A stretch of DNA of 9,319 bases from Verrucomicrobiales bacterium. Lineage in GTDB: Bacteria > Verrucomicrobiota > Verrucomicrobiia > Verrucomicrobiales > DEV007. The stretch's first letter is position 1. Each line of letters starts with the position of its first letter. Made by a program: the position numbers and the translations under genes. The stretch spans positions 1 to 9,319 of the forward strand of contig JAKMGR010000586.1 of the NCBI GenBank assembly GCA_022424805.1, given 5' to 3'. The notes under the pieces are model-generated. The model was not told the DNA's origin and searched no databases. It worked only from the letters and a program-made list of their open reading frames with translations. Of this stretch, positions 1-6,615 are shown piece after piece.

Positions 1-345
1 GCATAGAATGGCGTCGGCCGATGCAATTCCTTCCTCCTCGCAGATCGAGGCGGCTTCACTTACGCAAGCCTTTCGGACCGTTACCTCCGGGCAACGATTC
101 CGCGTGATTTCCGCCAGCTCGGCATCCCGCTCGATTGCGATCAGCTTTGTTCCTTTCCGGGCGCGCTTTTCAATGGCCTCGGTGAAAACTCCTGTGCCCG
201 GACCGAACTCGACGACCGAGTTGATTTCATACCAGTCCAGCCAATCCACCATCAGCTCCGCTAGTGCCTCCGAACTGGGAGCCACCGCCCCGACACTTCC
301 TGCATTCCGAAAAAAAGCTCGGATAAATGATCCGTGATGCGCCAT
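1..345 (-). CDS. Phospholipid N-methyltransferase-like SAM-dependent methyltransferase (3' end outside window)
   Basis: The first 115 codons are present; the C-terminus lies left of position 1. Seen: FFRNAGSVGAVAPSSEAL (residues 11-28) is followed by the SAM-binding motif I VVEFGPGTGVFT (44-55) and by AIERD (70-74), whose acidic residue normally contacts the ribose of SAM. The VGAxAPSS lead-in plus ExGPGTGVFT plus ERD order is typical of the phospholipid N-methyltransferase/PmtA-like group (COG3963), which is related to rRNA adenine dimethylases. Members methylate phosphatidylethanolamine or unidentified substrates at the membrane; the actual substrate here is unknown. The ATG (345-343) shares its A with the TGA stop of the upstream kinase-like gene (TGATG), so translation is probably coupled and the two proteins made together. 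No signal peptide is visible. Class I methyltransferase is secure; the phospholipid assignment is moderate because the C-terminal half is missing. Confidence 0.85.
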   Translation of the reverse strand, partial: MAHHGSFIRAFFRNAGSVGAVAPSSEALAELMVDWLDWYEINSVVEFGPGTGVFTEAIEKRARKGTKLIAIERDAELAEITRNRCPEVTVRKACVSEAASICEEEGIASADAILC

Positions 346-1388
346 CAGGTGATGTCCGATCCGGTTCTCGTCAGTGAGATTTCAAGATTTCGTTTCACCA
401 GCGCACCCATCGTCTCGCATTGAGAAAAAGACTGGCAGTCGTGGTATTGATTCAATTCCTCTCGAAGGCGAATTACGTGATCCTCCGGCGCTATCTCTAC
501 ATCCAGCATCGCATCCCAGAAGGCCCCAAGCCGATTGTGGGCGAGCGTGACACGACGGTGAATCAACGTCCTCTCTTCGTCCTGATACTGGCGCGTCGTC
601 TGGTAATTGATTCGATCGGTGCAGAGTTCAACCACTGCCGCATTCTCGAGGAAAAACTGCGGCAGATACATTTCCTTGTATCCCTCGTAGCTCTGTTGAT
701 CGAAATCGATCGCCCTCACGCGGTACTGCGCATCCTCGAAGTCCGGTGTGATGTCGACCACGTAGTTGTAGCTCCGCATATCCCCGAGCAGCCTGACAAA
801 ACTACGTTCGTTGAACTTCACAAACTCCTTCGCGACGCGAACCTGGTTCGTCTCGGGTCGGCCGAAGTAATCATTGATGAAGACATCCCCGGGAACACCT
901 GCGATGTGCTCTTCGATCAAGGTATCACCATTGAAGAGATAATTGATCCGGTTTGGAGAAAGAATGTGCTCCAATTCCAGCCCGTAGATTCGGGAAGCAT
1001 CCGCGATCTTCACGTAGAAATGATCGTAGTTGTCGTTGAACTGATTCACGATCCGAATGCGAAAGGGGCGCGAATTTCCGAACTCGCAGAAGTCGACCCG
1101 ATCCATAACGAGGTGCTCATTGACTCGAGTGTCGTTCGTTTTCAGGAGCGAATAGATGCGCGTCAGTTTCGCGCTGAGATCTTCTCGAATCGAAGGCTCG
1201 TAGTGGACGGTCTTCCAGAGAGTGTCATTTCCCTCGCGATCAAAAAGCGGAAACAGCTCCGAGAAACGATGCAGATCCTCATACACCGCCGGGATATCCA
1301 TCGTCCGTCCGAACTTGGCAAGATAGAGACTCAAGTCCTCACTCACTGGATAATACTTCTTCTTTTTGAGGTCGATGCTCACAGCCAA
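345..1388 (-). CDS. Uncharacterised protein with kinase-fold (PKL/APH-like) motifs
   Basis: I do not recognise a named family, but the 347 residues hold kinase-like landmarks in the right order. They are FYVKIAD (124-130, candidate ATP-binding Lys127), a following helix with Glu138/Glu140, a hinge-like LIEEHIAGVPG (157-167), a catalytic-loop-like LGDMRSYN (201-208, Asp203 and Asn208) and IDFD (227-230, candidate metal-binding Asp228). This resembles the HGDxxxxN...DF(D/E) signature of aminoglycoside phosphotransferases and choline kinases, with Leu in place of His. No signal peptide or membrane segment is seen. The longest start is TTG at 1388, directly after an in-frame TGA; GTG at 1382 is an alternative, and neither has a clear Shine-Dalgarno. 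The stop overlaps the methyltransferase ATG, so the two form an operon. That this is a real gene is well supported; kinase activity is inference. A phosphotransferase acting on the same substrate as the methyltransferase is conceivable but untested. Confidence 0.8.
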   Translation of the reverse strand: MAVSIDLKKKKYYPVSEDLSLYLAKFGRTMDIPAVYEDLHRFSELFPLFDREGNDTLWKTVHYEPSIREDLSAKLTRIYSLLKTNDTRVNEHLVMDRVDFCEFGNSRPFRIRIVNQFNDNYDHFYVKIADASRIYGLELEHILSPNRINYLFNGDTLIEEHIAGVPGDVFINDYFGRPETNQVRVAKEFVKFNERSFVRLLGDMRSYNYVVDITPDFEDAQYRVRAIDFDQQSYEGYKEMYLPQFFLENAAVVELCTDRINYQTTRQYQDEERTLIHRRVTLAHNRLGAFWDAMLDVEIAPEDHVIRLREELNQYHDCQSFSQCETMGALVKRNLEISLTRTGSDIT

Positions 1389-1706
1389 TCAAACAGGTTT
1401 CTGTCGCAGACCTAACAGGGTTAGGACGTCGATGCAACCCAGTTGCGTATTTCGATTTCCGGTGATCATCTTTGTTCAAGCACGCAACGGGAAAGTAGCG
1501 GTGACTTCAGTCGCCGAATAGCCACCACGGCGGCAGCTAAAGCAGCCGGTCCTCTGTGGAAATTGATGGCCACAAAACTGACGATGGAGAGTTCTGGATT
1601 GAAGTTGCATTTAATCTGATCTGAATTCAGAACGGGAAAAGAAATTGTGGTAGATAGGTTGATTTCGGCATTGGAAAGCTTCACGCCCCACCGCAATATG
1701 TCGGGA
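1389..1706. promoter_or_regulatory. Divergent intergenic region between kinase-like gene and sulfatase 1
   Basis: This 318-nt stretch should hold the promoters for both divergent transcription units. I see no convincing -35/-10 pair and no credible small gene. It contains three short palindromes: CCTAAC-AGG-GTTAGG (1411-1425, listed separately), GCAAC-CCA-GTTGC (1434-1446) and the perfect 10-mer CTGAATTCAG (1621-1630). Any of these could bind a dimeric regulator, but this is inference from symmetry alone. A GTG at 1647 opens the sulfatase frame upstream of the preferred start. Confidence 0.5.
1409..1425 (+). repeat. 17-nt interrupted palindrome, copy 1 (intergenic)
   Basis: The sequence GACCTAACAGGGTTAGG contains 6-nt arms CCTAAC/GTTAGG around AGG. 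An identical 17-mer in the same orientation lies at 8619-8635, and both are preceded by GTCG and two unmatched bases. This copy ends about 20 nt upstream of the kinase-like start codon, where a regulator could block transcription. Its function is unknown. Confidence 0.7.
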
Positions 1707-3077
1707 ATGAAACGATCCTTTCTCACCACGTCATTCCTGCTGATGACCATCAGCTTCGCTCTCGCGAATTCGATTTCGGCTCCGGCTGAAAAACCGAATG
1801 TTGTCATTCTTTACACGGATGACCAGGGGACGCTCGATGCGAATTGCTACGGCTCAAAGGATCTCATTACTCCAAACATCGACCGCATTGCCGCAGCGGG
1901 AGTTCGTTTTACTCAGGCCTATGCCCATACCGTTTGCTGTCCTTCCCGGGCTGCGTTGTTAACCGGTCGGCACCCGCAGCGAAGCGGGATTAATTCCTGG
2001 ACGCAGGGAAATATGAAAGGTCCGGACGGAGTCAATATGACTCTGGAGGAAGTGACGATTGCGGAGGCTCTGAAAACGGCAGGGTATCGCACTGCGCTGT
2101 TCGGAAAATGGCACGTGGGTTCTCATCGGGATTTCGGTCCGGTGAAACAGGGCTTCGATGAATTTTTCGGAATTCGAAATGGGTTCATCGACAACTACAA
2201 TCATCATTTTCTCCACGGCAAAGGCTATCACGATCTCTACGAGGGAACGGAAGAGGTTTTTAAAGAGGGCGAATACTTTCCCGATCTCATCACCGATCGT
2301 GCTTTGAACTACATCGAGAAAAATCAGGACAATCGCTTTCTTCTCTTCATCGGGTTCAACATTCCGCACTACCCGGAGCAGGCCCTTGAAGAACACACGA
2401 GACTCTACGCGGATATGGAGATGCCTCGTCGTTCTTATGCCGCAATTACGACGACGACAGATTACTACATTGGAAAGGTTCTCGACAAACTGGATGAGCT
2501 ACAGTTGACCGAAAATACAATCGTCATTTTCCAGAGTGACAACGGGCATTCTGCTGAGGATGGAGGCACGATCAAGTTTGATGATCATGCGAGCCAGCTA
2601 CCCAAAGGGCATTACTACCATGCCTTTGGAGGTGGCGGAAATACCGGGAAGTGGATCGGTCACAAGGGCAATTTCCTGGAAGGCGGAGTCCGGGTTCCCT
2701 CCATCGTAAGCTGGCCTGCGAAGCTGCCGAAAGGGGAGGTTCGTGGTCAGGCCGTAACGATCATGGACTGGTATCCCAGTATTCTCGAATGGTGCGGAGT
2801 GGAAAAGGGGAAGACACAACTCGACGGACACAGCCTGCAGCCCATTATCGATTCCGCAGACGAACCGACCCGACATCCGGTGATCTATTTTCAGTGGCAG
2901 AAAAAATGGGCCGTCCGGGAAGGCGACTGGAAGTTGCTCGACGGAAAGAGTCTCCGAAATCTCTCCGACCCCGAGCCGGAGGTGAAAGACTACGCGGCGG
3001 AGAAGCCGGAGGTCGTAAAGGCGCTGCAGGCTCGATACGACACCTGGGCTGCGGAGGTGTTTGGGGCTAAGGAGTGA
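1707..3077 (+). CDS. Secreted S1-family (formylglycine-dependent) sulfatase 1
   Basis: Predicted to hydrolyse sulfate esters, probably on a sulfated glycan, outside the cytoplasm. From the ATG at 1707 it is 456 aa. A signal peptide (KR, then a hydrophobic run to about residue 20, with possible cleavage after ALA) precedes PNVVILYTDDQG, giving metal-binding Asp38/Asp39. VCCPSRAALLTGR supplies the C-x-P-S-R signature, with Cys77 the residue converted to formylglycine. GKWH (133-136), SDNG (277-280) and GHKGNFLEGGVRVP (318-331) complete the expected active-site set, including the Lys320 position. The length is normal for family S1. The start is uncertain: ATG 1698 (three residues longer) and GTG 1647 are in frame, and no strong Shine-Dalgarno decides; 1707 places KR directly before the hydrophobic core. 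Substrate cannot be read from sequence. No formylglycine-generating enzyme is in the window, so maturation relies on one elsewhere. Confidence 0.93.
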   Translation: MKRSFLTTSFLLMTISFALANSISAPAEKPNVVILYTDDQGTLDANCYGSKDLITPNIDRIAAAGVRFTQAYAHTVCCPSRAALLTGRHPQRSGINSWTQGNMKGPDGVNMTLEEVTIAEALKTAGYRTALFGKWHVGSHRDFGPVKQGFDEFFGIRNGFIDNYNHHFLHGKGYHDLYEGTEEVFKEGEYFPDLITDRALNYIEKNQDNRFLLFIGFNIPHYPEQALEEHTRLYADMEMPRRSYAAITTTTDYYIGKVLDKLDELQLTENTIVIFQSDNGHSAEDGGTIKFDDHASQLPKGHYYHAFGGGGNTGKWIGHKGNFLEGGVRVPSIVSWPAKLPKGEVRGQAVTIMDWYPSILEWCGVEKGKTQLDGHSLQPIIDSADEPTRHPVIYFQWQKKWAVREGDWKLLDGKSLRNLSDPEPEVKDYAAEKPEVVKALQARYDTWAAEVFGAKE

Positions 3078-3131
3078 TGCATACCCAGCCTTCGGAATTC
3101 TCACGAATTCAGCTACACGGTTGAAATGCAG

Positions 3132-3151
3132 CGGAACTTGGAAAAGTTCCG
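3132..3151 (+). other. Perfect 8-bp hairpin between the sulfatase genes
   Basis: CGGAACTT (3132-3139) and AAGTTCCG (3144-3151) pair perfectly around a GGAA tetraloop. It lies 55 nt after the sulfatase 1 stop and 81 nt before the sulfatase 2 start. No T-run follows on the plus strand, so it is not a standard intrinsic terminator. It could be an mRNA processing or stability element, or an operator. A weaker GAATTC-TCAC-GAATTC inverted repeat lies just upstream (3095-3110). Confidence 0.45.
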
Positions 3152-3231
3152 ACCGCCGCCCGTTATCCCAAACGCAAATCCGTCTGTCCCATTCTTGACC
3201 CGTTCCGTCTTCCCTCGCTAGAAAGGACAGC

Positions 3232-4701
3232 GTGAAAACGCTCATCTTTTTCCTCTCTTTCGCCTGCCTGACTTCCCTTGCAGCCGATCGTCCGAACATT
3301 TTGCTCGTCCTCGCGGACGACCTTGGCTATGGCGATCTCGCCTGCTACGGGAACGACATTGCCCACACTCCCCATCTCGATCGTTTTGCATCGGAAGGAA
3401 TCCGCTTCACGGATTGCTACGCAGCGGCGGCGAACTGTTCGCCATCGCGAACCGGATTGATGACTGGTCGGACGCCGTGGCGAGTTGGGGTCCACAATTG
3501 GATTCCGATGATGTCGCCAATGCACGTCAGCGAGTCAGAGATCACGGTGGCGACTCTGCTTCGAGAAGGCGGCTACTCGACCTGCCATTCCGGGAAGTGG
3601 CATCTCAATGGGATGTTCAATCTGCCGGGCCAGCCGCAACCAGACGACCATGGCTTTGATCATTGGTTCTCGGTTCAGAACAACGCGCTGCCGAATCATC
3701 GTGATCCTTATAACTTTGTCAGGAACGATATTCCGGTTGGCCCATTGAAGGGCTACTCGGCTGACCTCGTCACCGATGAAGCGATCGATTGGCTTCGAAG
3801 TGAAAACGGGGAAGGACGCGATAGGGAAAAGCCGTTTTTCCTGCTTGTTTGCTACCACGAGCCACACGAGCCGGTGGCGACTGCACCCCGACACACTCGC
3901 CACTACGATCATCTCGAGGATCCGGCCGAACGTGCCTTTTGGGGAAACATAACCCAGATGGATGCCGCTTTCGGAAAGCTAATGGCCGAGATCGACAGCC
4001 TGAATTTGCGCGATGATACGCTCGTGTTTTTCACGAGTGATAATGGGCCGGCCTTAACGGGAAAACATCCTTACGGGTCATCCGGACCTCTTCGAGCGAA
4101 GAAAGGCTACGTCTGGGAGGGGGGGATTCGCGTGCCGGGAATGCTGCGCTGGCCAAGTAAAGTGGAACCGGGAGAAAGCGATGTTCCAATCAGCGGAGTA
4201 GATTGGCTTCCGACTCTCTGTGGACTCGCAGGTGTCGATGCTCCGAAAGATCGGGCCATCGACGGGACAAGCTTGGCTCCTCTTTTTGCCGGCAAGGAAC
4301 TCAATCGCGAGACGCCTCTCTACTGGCATTTCCTCCGCTCACGAGGTCCGATCAAGGTGGCGATTCGGGAGGGCGACTGGAAGCTTTCAGCGACGGTAGA
4401 TAAACCTGATTTCAAACCCGGCGGTGGAATCACCGAGGAAGATATTGAGTTCAACAAGAAAGCGGAACTCGATGATTTCACGCTCACCAATTTGCGGAAT
4501 GATATCACAGAGGAAAACGATCTTTCCGGGAAGGAGGCCGATCGCCTCGCGGACATGAAATCTCGGCTCCTGAAAATGTATCACGAAGTGCGCGAGGAAA
4601 GTCCGGTGTGGCCGGAATGGGAATTTGCGAGATACGAAGGCATGCGAATCGAATGGCCGGAGTATGAGGCCTTGCGCAAGCCGCCGGTCTATCTGCCGTG
4701 A
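3232..4701 (+). CDS. Secreted S1-family (formylglycine-dependent) sulfatase 2
   Basis: A second predicted exported sulfatase, 489 aa. The GTG start is supported by AAAGGA about 6 nt upstream and by a clean signal peptide (MKTLIFFLSFACLTSLA, probable cleavage before ADRPN). PNILLVLADDLGYGD carries Asp29/Asp30; NCSPSRTGLMTGR carries C-S-P-S-R with Cys69 as the formylglycine site. GKWH (121-124), SDNG (269-272) and KKGYVWEGGIRVP (290-302) supply the other metal- and sulfate-binding positions. The C-terminal domain ends in a Trp/Glu/Pro-rich tail. It differs from sulfatase 1 around the active site (CSPSR against CCPSR) and in the inserts between motifs, so this is not a recent duplication and the substrate probably differs. 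It has its own upstream region, but co-expression with sulfatase 1 from the same strand is likely. The target polysaccharide is unknown. Confidence 0.94.
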   Translation: MKTLIFFLSFACLTSLAADRPNILLVLADDLGYGDLACYGNDIAHTPHLDRFASEGIRFTDCYAAAANCSPSRTGLMTGRTPWRVGVHNWIPMMSPMHVSESEITVATLLREGGYSTCHSGKWHLNGMFNLPGQPQPDDHGFDHWFSVQNNALPNHRDPYNFVRNDIPVGPLKGYSADLVTDEAIDWLRSENGEGRDREKPFFLLVCYHEPHEPVATAPRHTRHYDHLEDPAERAFWGNITQMDAAFGKLMAEIDSLNLRDDTLVFFTSDNGPALTGKHPYGSSGPLRAKKGYVWEGGIRVPGMLRWPSKVEPGESDVPISGVDWLPTLCGLAGVDAPKDRAIDGTSLAPLFAGKELNRETPLYWHFLRSRGPIKVAIREGDWKLSATVDKPDFKPGGGITEEDIEFNKKAELDDFTLTNLRNDITEENDLSGKEADRLADMKSRLLKMYHEVREESPVWPEWEFARYEGMRIEWPEYEALRKPPVYLP

Positions 4702-4708
4702 ATAGAGG

Positions 4709-4861
4709 TTACTTTTTGCCCCGCTCACCCGCGGCCCAGCGAACGACGATCGGAATCAGATATTCCTTGCCTTCCGTCATTTTAGGATGAGGGCTGAAAG
4801 CGAAAACGCGTCTGTCTCCGTACTAACAGCGGACGGCGGCAGAGGTTCCGATCATGACTCC
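4709..4861 (-). pseudogene. C-terminal remnant of a glutamine-amidotransferase-like (BPL_N-like) gene
   Basis: On the minus strand a 37-codon open stretch (4822-4709, ending TAA) reads YGDRRVFAFSPHPKM, then TEGKEYLIPIVVRWAAGE. From memory this resembles the C-terminal end of GATase1-like/BPL_N proteins, which close with a GRVxxxSPHPE strand and a final helix ending in RWAAG. Upstream, the same frame continues plausibly (GVMIGTSAAVRC, 4861-4826) but is broken by TAG at 4825-4823, one C-to-T change from CAG. No start or N-terminal domain remains, because the upstream sequence belongs to the DUF885 gene. I read this as a decayed 3' end left by a deletion or rearrangement. The family assignment rests on a short motif. 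Confidence 0.45.
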
Positions 4862-4872
4862 CTGGTGGCCTA

Positions 4873-6615
4873 TCACCCTGTTTTTTCGCGCGAATCCGGT
4901 TTTCCTGATTCTATGCATCGCGGGGAGACGATCGGTTCGTCGAGGAGCAGCGCTTTGACAAAGGCGGGAGGCGGCGAGCCGAATGACATGAGTTCATCGT
5001 GAAAGCGCTTCAGTTCAAAGTTTTCCCCCCGGGCTTCTTCGGTGGCTTTTCGAATGTCGACTACTTCCTGATATCCGGCGAAGTAGGTGGAAAGCTGAAC
5101 GGAAGTCAGGAGTGCCCGCCGATACTTTCCGGCGGCTTCCCGTTCCTCCTGGAACGCTTCCTCCACCATGAGGTGCATCGCGGCTTCTTCATCGATCCCG
5201 TCGAGATGGATCATCTGATCAAGAATGGCATTAGTAACTCCTCGCAAATTCCATTTCAAAACAATCAGTCGCATCAGCAGGTCGCCCAGGAGAAAGCCTT
5301 GCTCGACCATCATTTCTTCCGTGTAGACCGCCCAGCCCTCAATGAAGGTGCCCGAGGCGAGAACAGAGCGAAGCCGTGTTGAGGTGGCATTGGATCGGAG
5401 CAGCTGCACGTAGTGTCCGGGCATTGCTTCGTGCACGGTAAGGTTGTGCAGCGACCGCCGATTATATTCCCGGAGAAAGGAGTTCACCTGTTCCTCGGTC
5501 CAGTCTTCCGGGGGAGGGGAGACGGCGTAAAACGTTTTTCCCCTAACTTCTAGCGGGCCGGGCGCATCGCAGTAGGCCACCGAAACGCCGCGCCGAAACT
5601 CCGGCATCGGGATGATCTCCAGTGGATCGTCCGGGAGAGAAACGAGATCCTTTTCGCGGACGAAATCCGTCGTGATCTCGAGAGATCGATACGCTTCCTC
5701 GATCACTTCGTCAGCTTTCGGTGCATCCGCGTAGGCCAACTCAAGGCAGGTCTGGATGAGACGGTTTTTTGATTGGGCAGAAGGGTTTTCCTCAGCAATA
5801 AAATAGGGATCGTTCTGTCGGCTGATCTCCAATGATAATTCGTACATGCGCTGGGTCATTTCCTCCTTCGCCATTTCAGCGCGGGACCGCAGTTCTTCCG
5901 GAGTGAGGGAGCTGAAGAGAGAGAAGGAAAACTTTTCCCGAAAGAGTGCGTCACTCAGCCTCGGATTTCCTGCCGCAGCCGGGAGGAGTTCGTTTTCCAG
6001 CCAAGACTGATGCGTGTCGATAGCTTCCCGTGCAACCGACAGAGCTTGCTCCAGCTGCGTTTTCTTATCAGGTGGTAATTCGTCGAGGTGAGGTCCCACC
6101 AATGAATCGATCAGTGTCAGGATGCCGCGATTCTGGTCGACTGCGGTCTCGGCATGAATGGGCGGCACGAGCTTTTTCACAATCGACTCCCGAGCCTGCT
6201 CAAAGAATCGAGGGAATTGAAGGCAGCGTGCGGCAACACTGGCGAGCCTTTCGTTCAGCGGAGCAAATTCGCGGGAGAGCAGGAGGTAGAGCGAGTCACC
6301 CGGCAGGCCCGAGTATACCAGCGGATTCCATTCCCATTCCCGAAGCGATTCGACTAACCAGATCTCTTTTCGGAGCTGCTGCTGGAGTAGCAAAAAATCG
6401 ACCTGGTTGGATCGCGTGAGGTCCTCGAATTGGAGCGAGTCGAGTTGGCCAAGGAGGGCGTTTGCCGCGGCGACCTTCCTGTCTCGTGAATCGGAGTCAA
6501 CTTCGTCCAGTTGGTCATCGAAGCGGTGGTCGCCGAGATGGGTGGCTGACACGGGCGAGGACTGGAGCAGTTCATCAAGGAAGCGATCTGCGATTTCAGT
6601 AAAGCGGTCGTTCAT
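4873..6615 (-). CDS. DUF885 family putative metallopeptidase
   Basis: A member of the DUF885 family (PF05960), predicted zinc-dependent peptidases whose substrates are mostly undefined. From ATG 6615 it is 580 aa, a usual length. The protein is largely helical. The active-site signature VHEAMPGHYVQL places the HExxxGH ligands at His395, Glu396 and His401, and FIEGWAVYTEEMM supplies Glu426 as a likely third metal ligand with further acids after it. No signal peptide is visible, so it should act in the cytoplasm, unlike many secreted family members. Its start overlaps the M24 peptidase stop by four bases (ATGA), indicating translational coupling. An alternative TTG start at 6621 sits 7 nt from a GGAGG (6633-6629), a better spacing than the 13 nt to the ATG. 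About 20 C-terminal residues beyond the conserved end look poorly conserved and border the gene remnant. Confidence 0.9.
   Translation of the reverse strand: MNDRFTEIADRFLDELLQSSPVSATHLGDHRFDDQLDEVDSDSRDRKVAAANALLGQLDSLQFEDLTRSNQVDFLLLQQQLRKEIWLVESLREWEWNPLVYSGLPGDSLYLLLSREFAPLNERLASVAARCLQFPRFFEQARESIVKKLVPPIHAETAVDQNRGILTLIDSLVGPHLDELPPDKKTQLEQALSVAREAIDTHQSWLENELLPAAAGNPRLSDALFREKFSFSLFSSLTPEELRSRAEMAKEEMTQRMYELSLEISRQNDPYFIAEENPSAQSKNRLIQTCLELAYADAPKADEVIEEAYRSLEITTDFVREKDLVSLPDDPLEIIPMPEFRRGVSVAYCDAPGPLEVRGKTFYAVSPPPEDWTEEQVNSFLREYNRRSLHNLTVHEAMPGHYVQLLRSNATSTRLRSVLASGTFIEGWAVYTEEMMVEQGFLLGDLLMRLIVLKWNLRGVTNAILDQMIHLDGIDEEAAMHLMVEEAFQEEREAAGKYRRALLTSVQLSTYFAGYQEVVDIRKATEEARGENFELKRFHDELMSFGSPPPAFVKALLLDEPIVSPRCIESGKPDSREKTG

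Noticed and set aside
8..337. Plus-strand open frame of 109 aa
   Set aside because: Antisense to the methyltransferase, whose SAM-binding motifs identify the minus strand as coding.
420..1415. Long plus-strand open frame (331 aa) opposite the kinase-like gene
   Set aside because: It mirrors the minus-strand gene almost exactly and has no recognisable domain. The minus frame carries ordered kinase-like motifs and a TGATG overlap with a clear methyltransferase.
1411..1425. Telomere-like appearance of CCTAAC/GTTAGG
   Set aside because: Only single units are present and there is no tandem array; the resemblance is coincidental in a bacterial sequence.
1466..1807. Minus-strand open frame of 113 aa in the divergent intergenic region
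   Set aside because: It overlaps the sulfatase 1 start, has no recognisable domain and no good start signal.
3095..3110. GAATTC-TCAC-GAATTC as a terminator for sulfatase 1
   Set aside because: A 6-bp AT-rich stem without a T-run is too weak to call a terminator.
2598..3299. Minus-strand open frame of 233 aa across the end of sulfatase 1
   Set aside because: Antisense to a sulfatase with complete active-site motifs; low-complexity composition and no domain.
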